Assembly: GCA_020055645.1 (NCBI GenBank)
Contig: CM034546.1
Coordinates: 40,052,001-40,116,000, forward strand
Direction: 5' to 3'
DNA: 64,000 nucleotides
From: Tomocerus qinae
Lineage: Eukaryota; Arthropoda; Collembola; Entomobryomorpha; Tomoceridae
The notes beneath the pieces are model-generated. The model did not search any database, was not told where the DNA came from, and was given only the letters and a program-made list of their open reading frames with translations. The position numbers and the translations under genes were made by a program. Every line of letters begins with the position of its first letter. Within the stretch, counting starts at the first letter, position 1. Shown here in pieces: positions 10,968 to 21,899 of this stretch.

Positions 10968-11938
10968 TTAAACACATCCTTTGTGTCTATGCTCATCCAT
11001 CAAATCGCCGTTAGTTGTTCGAAAGGTACATGTAGAACACTCAGATAGTATTGCCTCATGTTGAAAAATCCTGTGAATTTCATACGCTGGTCTTGTGTTG
11101 AAACTTTTCTCACAATCTAGACAGTGATAGCGGTCCGGTACAAAAGGATTCTCACTATAACCACAAAATAGTACTAGTTAATTATGAAAACTATTTTCAC
11201 TTTCAAGAATTATATACTTACTGAAAAACTGCACAATGTCGTTGAAGTTTTTCTTCGTCGTCTTCTATTTTAAGGCATTTATTGCAGACGACTTTGAGAT
11301 GAGATGAAGAGACGTGAAGTTGTAGTCTACCCCTTCGGTCATACTTGGATGGGCAGATAGAGCACTCATAGGCCATTATGTGCGAGTGCATATGACGCTC
11401 TTTTTCCTTTACTCCACTCCATGTGCAATACGGGCAATTGTAGGTGATTTTATCTGTAAATGTACATAATAACTCATAACACACAAGCCTAATAAACGTT
11501 TAAATGAGCCCATACCTTTTTTTATTGTAACTTTTTTTCGTTTTGGGACTTCAATAGGCGCTGAGATACCGACTTGCATAATTTTCTCATGATATAGAAT
11601 ATTATGGACTGCCAGGGAAAGCTCTCCTTTGCATTCTCTAGTGCAGTGAGTACTGGGAAAGATTCCTCTATTATTAAATATTTAGCAAAAACATATTAGA
11701 TATATTTACAGCTACTTATTAGCTAGTAGGTATTAAATTATTCAGATAAGTCTAGTGTAAAAAATAGTTAAGATATGAGTGAGATGTCGTATATTATACT
11801 ACTTACTCATCTCCAGCTCCTTGTAGTATACTCTTATGTTTCACTTTCAAATGCGCCCCTAAGGTTTCTATTTGAGCTCCAGCATGATCGCAGTGAGGAC
11901 ATAAATATAGTGTTTGACATACAGGAATATAATCATGA
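10968..11938 (-). CDS. Multi-finger C2H2 protein, 5' end missing
   Basis: Four minus-strand exons join in frame: 11938-11808, 11667-11516, 11453-11222 and 11154-10968, stop TAA at 10970-10968. They encode about six C2H2-like modules: LCPHC...H...H; C-x4-C...H...H; NCPYC...H...H; ECSIC...H...H; VCNKC...H; and in the last exon HCLDC...H and ECSTC...H. The histidine completing the VCNKC finger is created by the 11222/11154 splice (CA|T), which strongly supports the model. The first visible exon starts at an acceptor, so an upstream exon is expected, but a 153-bp hairpin (11981-12133) lies there and no start was found. It probably binds nucleic acid. It lies inside the Polinton-like element and may be transposon cargo or a captured host gene. 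Confidence 0.66.
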
Positions 11939-11980
11939 CTAAAGTATAAAGATAAACTGGCGCACGCGTATTGAATAATT

Positions 11981-12133
11981 AATGTTTTTTAAAATGTACC
12001 CCAAAGCAGTTTACCCGATGTCCACCACACGCAACGTGCATCTGTCTGATGCCTTCCGAAGTTATCTGACAAAGGCACTTTGATTACAGTGGACTTCGGG
12101 TCAACTGCTTTGGGGTACATTATTAAAAACATT
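11981..12133. repeat. Hairpin MITE-like palindrome
   Basis: The arms read AATGTTTTTTAAAATGTACC and its inverse, with CCCCAAAGCAGTT and CGATGTCCAC also paired. The loop is about 45 bp. It sits just upstream of the first visible exon of the zinc-finger gene. Confidence 0.75.
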
Positions 12134-12482
12134 TGTATGTACGGTTGTTTGTATGTGTCTATATGTATTTATGAGAATAGGGCAAGCCATAACGTTTCAA
12201 AACAGAATGGTCTCTTGCTTAATTTATGCACACACGCTTGCGCGTTTTAATGGCAAAGTATGATAAAATTATTAAATTTAAATACACCGTTGTGTGACGT
12301 GGTAGTAGAAATTTTTTATTTCAATTAAGTATACCGTTTGTTGTACTTATTAATTTTCACTCGCATCTTGAAGTTATGTTGTGCTATTGTGACAAGAAAG
12401 TTTTGGACTAATTGACTTTTGGGAGTTTGTCACATTATTACAATCATAAAACATTTATTTGACCGTTTTAACGGCTCTTTGC

Positions 12483-12670
12483 CAAATAAGGCAGACTTGA
12501 CCATTTGTTGGTCCATTGCCGATGAGGCAGACTTGACCATTTGTTGGTCCATTGTCAATAAGGCAGACGTGACCATTTGTTGGTCCATTGCCAATAAGGC
12601 AGACTTGACCATTGGTTGGTTCATTGCCAATAAGGCAGACTTGACCTTTTACTGTGGTCCATTGCCAATA
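12483..12670. repeat. 36-bp minisatellite
   Basis: Five copies of a unit of about 36 bp begin GGCAGACTTGACC and contain TTGTTGGTCCATTG. Degenerate copies recur at about 13345-13500. Because 36 is a multiple of three, frames stay open on both strands (12419-12679, 12430-12630). These are repeat artefacts, not genes. Confidence 0.85.
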
Positions 12671-13926
12671 ACCCTGTAATACAGTTGTACTAACGTCCGA
12701 ATTTGACGTGCGGAAGGTTGCTACAAGTTTTTAGTAACGGAACTGCCACGTAAAAATGTCCCACTTGCCGTTGTGGAGACATCGTCAAATTTTAACCACC
12801 ATGCGAATAAAAGTAAACGTAAATAACTCCGAATCCAGCTTTTGTACTACAAAACTAATGGCACCTAAAATTATATAATTAACGTAGCTATCTGATGGCA
12901 AGTTAAAAAATTCCAGAAAAAGATCAAAAAGTTAGCCTCTGGCCAGGGTTGGAAGCCTTGACCAGTCCACCTCCCATAAACCCAACACGGCTAATCAGCC
13001 AGAGTTAATTTAAGGGGTTGTATTCCCCTACAAATCCTTATTTTGGTCAAATTAACGTTAAAGTTAGGGTCGGCTAGACGTTATTATTTAACGTAAAGTT
13101 GACGTCAAATTGGGACGGTCAGCTAACGTCACCATTTAGACGTCCTCAGAACGATATATAAGAATTGACCAAAAATTTACGTTATGAATATTACGTTGTA
13201 GATAGGTTATCGTAATGTCAGAATTCGACGTCAAAGTCTCACAAATATATATTGGTGGCTTGACGGTCATTTTTTGATCAAAACGATTCTACAACTAAAT
13301 AACGAACAAACAACGTTATTTCAACCAACACCTTCTGTTAGGGAAGGCAGACTTAACCTTTTACTGTGGTCCATTGCCCGTAGGGGACACTTGGCCATTA
13401 GCTTCTCTATTGACGAAAGCGCAGACTTGACAATCAGCTGATCCTTTGTGACTTGACTTGACTTGACCACTTCCTGGTCATTTGTCGTTTGTTCAGAGTA
13501 CCGTAGATCCTTAGCCAAGTGATCATGGTGGGCGACCGGAGTGAGTTTCCAATGTCCACATTTCAATTTAATAACAAAAGTTGGTTGAAGTAAAACAGTG
13601 GTTGTCCAAGTACCTATCACAATCAATCTTACTTCAACCCAAAAAGTTGAATCGGTCTTAGTAAGAAGTTTTAGAATTATTTTTGACTCTCTTTCAATGT
13701 TAATTCTCTACCTCTGGCCCACTAAAGTAGAAACTGTGATAAGGTCAATAGGAATTAATATAAAACATCTTTGCATCTGAATTACATTCTACTTAAATCG
13801 TACAATACTGCCCCCGAATACACACTAGCTATATTTCTAACAGGGCTTGGGCCCTGTGGCCGCCTAGTTATTGTATATAGTGTTTAAAATGAGATAAAAA
13901 CGAGAAATTAAAAATTCTACTTTCAA
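12671..13926. other. Noncoding part of the element
   Basis: This stretch has scattered AACGT/GACGT-rich segments (13040-13230), degenerate 36-bp minisatellite copies, and a run ending in the inverted terminus TCTACT at 13916-13921. No gene is supported. Confidence 0.5.
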
Positions 13927-14397
13927 AGTAGAGGAGTACAAAGGGGTGTGGGACAATCCGCACCCGCTTCCTCCCACTTTCCTTTTTTATAAGGGGGTCG
14001 GCCGGAGCCGACCCCCGATGCATGTATAAGCAGTATAAGCCATATATCATATTGCCTAGCATATAGTCCCTATAACCCCCGCCCACTCCTCCCCACCCGC
14101 CGACCCCCTTGAGCACGTGCCAATTTCCTCCCCGCGCGTGCCAACTCCTCCCGGCACGTGCCAATCCCTCTGGTCGAGCGTGCCAATCACTTGTCGCGCG
14201 TGCCAAAACTTCCCGCCGCACGTGCTATGGGGAATCCCGCCCGCTCTAACCCGCCGATTGTCCCGCCGATGGGACACGGAGCAGCGTGGACTGAGATGCT
14301 TCCACTCCAAAACCTCATGGCCGACTGAGCTCTCCCGCCTGCTTGCATGAGTATAAGAGATGCTTGCCCTTACCCTCTCCCACTTCTCCCCCTCTTC

Positions 14398-14460
14398 ACC
14401 ATTGGCTATAATAAAACTCTCTCCCATTGGCTATAATAAAACTCTTTCCTATTGGCTGTT
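14398..14460 (-). promoter_or_regulatory. Triple CCAAT-box cluster in the palindrome arm
   Basis: Three CCAAT motifs (seen as ATTGG at 14401, 14426 and 14451) are spaced 25 bp apart, separated by CTATAATAAAACTCT. The mirror copy is at 18557-18611 (CCAAT on plus). Regular spacing suggests a promoter module in each arm. Function is inferred from motif only. Confidence 0.4.
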
Positions 14461-14859
14461 ATTTTTTCTCGTGCACATTTCCCTATTCTTTATGCATTTC
14501 TCAAGTATATGTACTATTTCTCATGCATATTTCCCTATAAGTTATGTTATAATAAAGACACAATAGACATGTAAGATTTCATTTTATACATCCTATTTTA
14601 TTTTTACACCATTCTACCAACTACAATTTAAGTGAATAATAACTTAAGATTATTTCAAACACAATCTACCAACTATAATTAATTTGAATGAATAATTATA
14701 AAGACTTATAATATTAATATAGTTGTATTATACATTTTCTTATAAGAGATAGTTAAGAAGAGGTAGTACATGTAAATATAAGAAGAAAATATTGCAGGAG
14801 GTGATGATAAGGGACATGTAGGTAGAGTAAAACGTGGCAGAGTGTACGGCGTGGTGAAG

Positions 14860-15460
14860 AAAAAGATGGCGGAAAGAGGGAGAGGAAGAAAAGAGAGATG
14901 CTTGAGAAGCGAACGACATGTGAGAAGAGTAAAACGTTGAAGAGTGAGCAGCGTGCAGTGGGAAAAGATGGCGGAGAGTAGTAGAAGAGAGATGCATGGG
15001 AAAGACAAAGTCCATGGGGGAAGATTAAAACGTGGCCGAGTGAGCGGCGTGCAGTAAGAAAAGATGGCGGAGAGTAGAAGAAGAGAGATGCATGGGAAAG
15101 ACAAAGTCCATGGGGGAAGATTAAAACGTGGCCGAGTGAGCGGCGTGCAGTAAGAAAAGATGGCGGAGTAGAAGAAGAGAGAGATGTTTGAGAAGCGAAC
15201 GACATGTGAGAAGAGTAAAACGTTGAAGAGTGTGCAGCATGCAGTAAGAAAAGATGGCGGAGAGTAGAAGATAGATGCGTGGGAAAGACAAAGGACATGT
15301 AGGTAGAGTAAAACGTGGCCGAGTGTACGGCATGCAGTAAGAAAAGATGGCGGAGAGTAGAAGATAGATGCGTGGGAAAGACAAAGGACATGTAGGTAGA
15401 GTAAAACGTGGCCGAGTGTGCGGCATGCAGTAAGAAAAGATGGCGGAGAGTAGGAGTAGA
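14860..15460. repeat. 93-102-bp tandem repeats with AAGATGGCGG core (left arm)
   Basis: Seven units each carry AAAAGATGGCGGAGAG, at about 14862, 14964, 15061, 15157, 15251, 15344 and 15437. They are interleaved with AACGTGGCCGAGTG and GACAAAGTCCATG or GACATGT. The mirror array is at about 17565-18160. The 132- and 212-codon frames across it are repeat artefacts. Confidence 0.85.
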
Positions 15461-15529
15461 AACTGATAAGGAGAAGATCTTAACTAAAATGCTAAATTGA
15501 GTTACACCATAGTTTATAATTTTATAAAA

Positions 15530-15920
15530 ACAACAAGTATGAAGTAATCAAAATTGAAGATGAACTAACAAAAACTAAGAGAAATGTTAATAAATTTTAT
15601 AAAACTATCAAACATCAAGTTTAAACTAATCAAAATTGAAAATAAAATAACAAAAACTAAGAGAAATGTTAATAAATTTTATAAAACTATCAAACAACAA
15701 GTTTGCACTAATCAAAATTGAAGATAAACTAACAAAAACTAAGACAAATGTTAATAAACTTTATAAAACTAACAAATAAACTAACAAAAACTAAGACAAA
15801 TGTTAATAAATTTTATAAAACTATCAAACAACAAGTATGAACTAATCAAAATTGAAGATAAACTAACAAAAACTAAGGTAAATGTGAATAAATTTTATAA
15901 AACTAACAAGAAAAACTAAG
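15530..15920. repeat. AT-rich tandem repeats (left arm)
   Basis: Units of about 75-115 bp contain ACTAACAAAAACTAAGA and AATAAATTTTATAAAACTA. Copy number differs between this array and its mirror (about 17230-17500), accounting for most of the arm-length difference. Confidence 0.7.
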
Positions 15921-16013
15921 AGAAAACACCGTGAAACATGCTAAAAACGGTCAAAAACACCGTAAAACACGATGATCACGATGAACACCGCTGTGAATTT
16001 TCTATAGAGTGAT

Positions 16014-16837
16014 TTAATAGGGAAAATGTAACTTACGGCAAGCCTTAGTTATGGCTCTGCTGTGTCTTATGGGAAAACTATGACGTTTTGGCGCCTGTGG
16101 GATGGTGAGATTCATCGGTTGGTTTGGAGTTATTTCCATCGGCCGGGCTTGAGGCCGGGGACTTTCAGGTGAAGACGGCGGAACAGGGGATGAAGCTTCT
16201 GATGTGGGAGATGCGTTACCCGGCCAAGTATACTCCTTCCATTGTTGCTCGGCTAAGACCAGAGGCGGCCCGACTAAGCATTTTGGGACGTGTTGCAAAC
16301 GCCCGTACCTAAATAGAAAGCATGATTAAGTACATATATAGATTTTACTACATTTGTTATCACATACATACATTATTACTTTATATATCAATTTTATATA
16401 ACTTACCAGTCTTTTCTTTTATTATTCAAACACAAGCCGCAGGCTTGTGTTCCGTCTCTGTAAATGTAAAACTCTGCCTTCTTGGCCCTGGGATGGTAGT
16501 AAGTTTTCAGTAGGCAGTATTTTGAGTGGCAATTTTCCGTATAACACCGCATCCATTGCTTCATGTCACTTTCATCTGGGGTTGCTGTCTTCAGGTAGTT
16601 GTCCATCTTAATTTTGTTGAAATGACATCTGTAGCATTCCCTCCGGAAGTCTTCACCAACGTACATAATTTCGTCGTAAGTCGACGAAATGTGATCATAT
16701 TCACAGATATGACATGTTAGACTGTAAATACAGTATAATAGGTAAAGTAAATTGTAATTACAAGTAATAATACAGTATTAAAATATTATAGTTAAGTAAA
16801 GGACTTACGAATTTTTTTTGTAGTAAGCAATCTTCAT
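16014..16837 (-). CDS. Cys-rich protein encoded at the palindrome centre, 212 aa, unknown
   Basis: Minus-strand exons 16837-16809, 16721-16407 and 16308-16014 join with correct GT-AG signals to exactly 213 codons. The start is the ATG at 16837-16835. The protein begins MKIAYYKKNS and has two Cys4-like units: C13-x2-C16 with C39-x2-C42, and C69/C74/C79 with C104-x2-C107. This is consistent with zinc binding. A Pro/Ser-rich stretch (about 130-160: SSPVPPSSPESP) and a basic C-terminus follow. I do not recognise the family. Exons 1-2 lie in the unique centre while exon 3 lies in the left arm, so an orphan duplicate of exon 3 exists on the plus strand of the right arm (from about 16895). The gene's upstream region is therefore the inverted copy of its own last exon. 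It may be the only protein this element encodes; role unknown. Confidence 0.66.
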
Positions 16838-19085
16838 CGTGTTGAAAAACAAAAGAACTTTTCAGTGACGGTGGGGATGTTTTTGTTTTCTTTAAGCAAC
16901 AATGGAAGGAGTATACTTGGCCGGGTAACGCATCTCCCACATCAGAAGCTTCATCCCCTGTTCCGCCGTCTTCACCTGAAAGTCCCCGGCCTCCAGCCCG
17001 GCCGATGGAAATAACTCCAAACCAACCGATGAATCTCACCATCCCACAGGCGCCAAAACGTCATAGTTTTCCCATAAGACACAGCAGAGCCATAACTAAG
17101 GCTTGCCGTAAGTTACATTTTCCCTATTAAATCACTCTATAGAAAATTCACAGCGGTGTTCATCGTGATCATCGTGTTTTACGGTGTTTTTGACCGTTTT
17201 TAGCATGTTTCACGGTGTTTTCTCTTAGTTTTTCTTGTTAGTTTTATAAAATTTATTCACATTTACCTTAGTTTTTGTTAGTTTATCTTCAATTTTGATT
17301 AGTTCAAACTTGTTGTTTGATAGTTTTATAAAATTTATTAACATTGCTCTTAGTTTTTGTTATTTTTATTTTCAATTTTGATTAGTTTAAACTTGATGTT
17401 TGATAGTTTTATAAAATTTATTAACATTTCTCTTAGTTTTTGTTAGTTCATCTTCAATTTTGATTACTTCATACTTGTTGTTTTTTATAAAATTATAAAC
17501 TATGGTGTAACTCAATTTAGCATTTTAGTTAAGATCTTCTCCTTATCAGTTTCTACTCCTACTCTCCGCCATCTTTTCTTACTGCATGCCGCACACTCGG
17601 CCACGTTTTACTCTACCTACATGTCCTTTGTCTTTCCCACGCATCTATCTTCTACTCTCCGCCATCTTTTCTTACTGCATGCCGTACACTCGGCCACGTT
17701 TTACTCTACCTACATGTCCTTTGTCTTTCCCACGCATCTATCTTCTACTCTCCGCCATCTTTTCTTACTGCATGCTGCACACTCTTCAACGTTTTACTCT
17801 TCTCACATGTCGTTCGCTTCTCAAACATCTCTCTCTTCTTCTACTCCGCCATCTTTTCTTACTGCACGCCGCTCACTCGGCCACGTTTTAATCTTCCCCC
17901 ATGGACTTTGTCTTTCCCATGCATCTCTCTTCTTCTACTCTCCGCCATCTTTTCTTACTGCACGCCGCTCACTCGGCCACGTTTTAATCTTCCCCCATGG
18001 ACTTTGTCTTTCCCATGCATCTCTCTTCTACTACTCTCCGCCATCTTTTCCCACTGCACGCTGCTCACTCTTCAACGTTTTACTCTTCTCACATGTCGTT
18101 CGCTTCTCAAGCATCTCTCTTTTCTTCCTCTCCCTCTTTCCGCCATCTTTTTCTTCACCACGCCGTACACTCTGCCACGTTTTACTCTACCTACATGTCC
18201 CTTATCATCACCTCCTGCAATATTTTCTTCTTATATTTACATGTACTACCTCTTCTTAACTATCTCTTATAAGAAAATGTATAATACAACTATATTAATA
18301 TTATAAGTCTTTATAATTATTCATTCAAATTAATTATAGTTGGTAGATTGTGTTTGAAATAATCTTAAGTTATTATTCACTTAAATTGTAGTTGGTAGAA
18401 TGGTGTAAAAATAAAATAGGATGTATAAAATGAAATCTTACATGTCTATTGTGTCTTTATTATAACATAACTTATAGGGAAATATGCATGAGAAATAGTA
18501 CATATACTTGAGAAATGCATAAAGAGTAGGGAAATGTGCACGAGAAAAAATAACAGCCAATAGGAAAGAGTTTTATTATAGCCAATGGGAGAGAGTTTTA
18601 TTATAGCCAATGGTGAAGAGGGGGAGAAGTGGGAGGGGGTAAGGGCAAGCATCTCTTATACTCATGCAAGCAGGCGGGAGAGCTCAGTCGGCCATGAGGT
18701 TTTGGAGTGGAAGCATCTCAGTCCACGCTGCTCCGTGTCCCATCGGCGGGACAATCGGCGGGTTAGAGCGGGCGGGATTCCCCATAGCACGTGCGGCGGG
18801 AAGTTTTGGCACGCGCGACAAGTGATTGGCACGTGCGACCAGAGGGATTGGCACGTGCCGGGAGGAGTTGGCACGCGCGGGGAGGAAATTGGCACGTGCT
18901 CAAGGGGGTCGGCGGGTGGGGAGGAGTGGGCGGGGGTTATAGGGACTATATGCTAGGCAATATGATATATGGCTTATACTGCTTATACATGCATCGGGGG
19001 TCGGCTCCGGCCGACCCCCTTATAAAAAAGGAAAGTGGGAGGAAGCGGGTGCGGATTGTCCCACACCCCTTTGTACTCCTCTACT

Positions 19086-19299
19086 GATAGTAAAGCGGGC
19101 TATATACCTTTGTTGGTATTTCTTGATCCGACAAAACCGCCACCTTCCAATATGGTTTATAATAGCACTCATATTTGCCGTCATAACCGTGACGCTTAAT
19201 TGGATTTTTGTGCTGTGGTGTACTTCAGTTGTCTACCACAAATCAAAAAGCTGCATTAAATCCTGGAATCCAGTCTACAGTTACAAAAGGGACAAATGA
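19086..19299 (+). pseudogene. Chemoreceptor 3' part, continuation of 4470-5520
   Basis: This begins with the second GATAGT copy, then continues the exon-3 frame (KRAIYLCWYFLIRQ) through a hydrophobic helix (IWFIIALIFAVITV). It ends with SCIKSWNPVYSYKRDK and TGA at 19297-19299. It aligns by eye with 54780-55035 (KRGIYLCCYLLIRR; SCITSWNPVYNY). It is the C-terminal end of the receptor interrupted by the transposon. Downstream sequence to about 19370 still resembles the paralog's 3' region (CATGCTGCTCAACAA). Confidence 0.8.
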
Positions 19300-21899
19300 T
19301 TTCCATACAAGAAGAGATTGCATGCTGCTCAACAAACGCACAAAATATTAATTGGTGGCATCCAGATTGCCAGACGAAAAAAAATATTGTCGTTTTTATA
19401 CTCTATAAGCTTGGGCATTGTACAACTGCTTCAAACATTTTGAAAAATATTTTTAATTTTTTAGTAAACAGAACTCAATAAATAATGCTCATTCTATTCT
19501 ATCACATCTAGGTTTTACTATCTGTAAATACTTCCTACAGTTTCTTAACTTAAATTATATATGCTTTATGGTAATCGGGTAATCGTCTCGTTTTCAGGTA
19601 ATTAGTTTCATGTCACTAGCATTGTTGATAATTAATACCAGAGAAGCTTAAAATGTTGGTATTTAGTCATTCGACATCGAATACAAATTTAGACAAATTT
19701 ACAGCACGAAAGTACTGTAAATTTGTTTAATAAGCGTATTAATATTTAGCATTCTAACTCAATTTTATGAATTAATTAATTATTTCGATCCAACTAATTC
19801 TGATTCGGTCCAATTAATTATTCCGATTCAATTAATTCCGATTCGGTCCAATTATTTCCAATTCGGGGTAATTCAACCCAATTACTTGTTCGATATTTTT
19901 CAAATTGGACAAAAGGTATGGCAATGCCGTTTGTTTTTGTTCACGCCCTCTTATTCTTTCGAAAATTGTCAGTGTTATTGCAAAGTTTACTAGGTATACA
20001 CTATAACACAATCGTTCAAAACAATTAGTCTGTCTAAAGTTAAACCGTTTACAAAAAAAACAAAATTGCATGTTGTTGTCAGATAGCTCTTTGCAAATTA
20101 AATTGTACCCTATGTATAAGCAGCACTTTTCTCTTGAAAAACATCAATTCCTATTTAATTTTTGCAGCTTAGATTATACATACACAACCATATATGGTAA
20201 TACTTTTTGGCTCGCATGTAAGATTTCAAATGTTATTTGTTAAGCATAAATGCTTCACATTCCATGACAAGTTAATACAGTTAAGTATAGGCATAGGTAT
20301 ATACAGGTAAGCAAGCGGCCTTGCCATATCTTTTTTCTCGTAATATTTGTAAAGTTTTGCTGCCGTGCACGCACGGTGGGTCTGATTTTCTGGGATGCAA
20401 CCTATGAATGAATAAATGATTTTCCTCTCTTGTTCCAATTTACTGGGCTGTCAGTTACTTACATTAATTATGAATATCGTTGTATTCATATGTAGTAATA
20501 TTAGCCTTTGTAAACGGCTGTTACGATAGAGAAATCGTTGTTAAGCAGTCAATTAACGTAGAAATAAAGTCATAATATAAAATTCGCCCACATAAATTTG
20601 ATTATAATATTTTTCAACTATGTGCATTAATATGGCATGGTGCCTTACCCTGTGACGGGGCTTTTCCGTCTGGCTCCAGAATTACATTAATGTACTATTG
20701 TTGTGCCGAATTAACCGCATAAAACCGGATTTGCAGCTCACGATAACTAGTTTACTGGACAGAAAATTATGCACTTCTATCACATTATACGTTAGGCTCT
20801 AAGTGTTTAGTGATAAGGGTATCAAAAGAGCTTTTAATCGAGTATACTGTCGTGTGTTTGATGAAACACAAAGCTAAATCCAGGTCCATAAGCTTTACTA
20901 TAAAAATTATCATTTTTACTGGTGTCAAGTGATTGAAATGATAATGTCACTAACCCAATTACTATACAAAATACATAATGTGAAAAGACATTTAGTTTCC
21001 ATTGGGAAGTTGTATGTATGTACTATGTAGTATGTAGACAAATGATGAATATGTGAAATTTTTATTTAAAAATATCAGTTTTGTGGCCAAGAAAAATTTT
21101 AAAAGGGCGGAATTCTGTTCTGCCTGTTATCAAATGCCACTTTTTATTTTCGATACTTATTTCGGTCAACGTATGTTCAATCCATCTTCATCGAACATTT
21201 ATATATGGTAATTAAAAAGATATATTATCTCAGTTGCCAATACCAATTCAGGTTAAATAGTTCTACTTTGTTAAATCTCAACATTACACATTTTCTCACG
21301 TTTTATAATTGGAGATTTTTTTGAAACGTTTACCATAAAGTGATATTCAACAAAGAACATTCTTAATGTAACTTTGGACGGTATTGCGAATGTAGTATAT
21401 GCCTTTTGCCTGTACTTCTCCGTGTTTCGGAGTTACAGAGGACTAGATTAGCCGTACACCACTTCATAGAATGTATAAATGGAATTTTGACACTTACGTT
21501 GAGGCTGTTATAGATAATCGCTGGGAATTAAATTATATGGCCACAATGTTGACAGTTAATATGCGTTCAATGATAACTTTCAATTCCATTTCAAGTGCCA
21601 TGCCATTTCTAGTGCAACTGGACAATGTGGAACAATTACTTATTTATTATTATCTATTTCTCCACCTTGAATATATTCGTGGTCATCGTAAACCTTTCCT
21701 GATAGCGTGCTGTGATTATCAGTTTAAATACCTTAACTACATTTATATACCATTTAAATTGGCCGTATTCACAGAAATTACCTCACTCACAAAGTTGTAA
21801 CGGAAACAATTGTTTTTATATCATGTATTGTGGAATCGTGTATTGTTGATTGTATGCAGAAGTTGCAATTTCGAGAGAGTATATCTTTAGAAGATCAAA
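19300..21899. other. Intergenic region upstream of TRPA copy 2
   Basis: No convincing gene. Short degenerate repeats of AATTCCGATTCGGTCC occur at 19795-19865. The open frame at 21471-21800 (109 codons) has no recognised domain and no clear splice context. The last about 100 bp should contain the 5' UTR of the TRPA gene. Confidence 0.45.

Larger units (their letters stand above)
5521..19085. mobile_element. Composite Polinton/Maverick-like DNA transposon, 13,565 bp
   Basis: The outer ends are AGTAGAAGTG on the left and, inverted, AGTAGAGGAG on the right. Similarity continues for about 30 bp (both reach TGGGACAAT). The element is bracketed by the perfect 6-bp duplication GATAGT (5515-5520 and 19086-19091). 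Removing element plus one duplication restores the host receptor frame, so both ends are exact. Six-bp duplications, AG-starting termini and a type B DNA polymerase are hallmarks of Polintons/Mavericks. It holds polymerase fragments (7667-8032, 9206-10241), C2H2 genes (8099-8747, 10968-11938), minisatellites and a 5.16-kb palindrome (13927-19085). I do not see the retroviral-type integrase, packaging ATPase, protease or capsid genes of complete elements, so it is probably non-autonomous. An internal pair of termini at 13916-13932 suggests two elements joined. Confidence 0.75.
13927..19085. mobile_element. Giant palindrome with element termini at both ends, 5,159 bp
   Basis: The left arm (13927-16249, about 2.32 kb) and right arm (16895-19085, about 2.19 kb) are near-identical inverted copies around a unique 645-bp centre. 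Open frames mirror each other with the same translations, for example 14753-15391 minus and 17621-18259 plus. Both outer ends begin AGTAGAGGAGTACAAAGGGG. Length differences come mainly from copy number of an internal repeat near 15530-15920. The arrangement is that of a transposon with very long terminal inverted repeats and one small gene, here forming the right end of the composite insertion. The mirrored low-complexity open frames in the arms are not called as genes. Confidence 0.85.

Noticed and set aside
12419..12679. Open frames on both strands over the 36-bp minisatellite
   Set aside because: A repeat length divisible by three keeps all copies in frame; the peptides are simple repeats.
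14740..15426. Overlapping 91-212-codon frames in the palindrome arms (mirrored at 17586-18306)
   Set aside because: They follow tandem repeats of 93-102 bp, are open in several frames at once and have no domain; repeat artefacts.
21471..21800. 109-codon frame upstream of TRPA copy 2
   Set aside because: No recognisable family, no splice context and AT-driven composition; not enough to call a gene.
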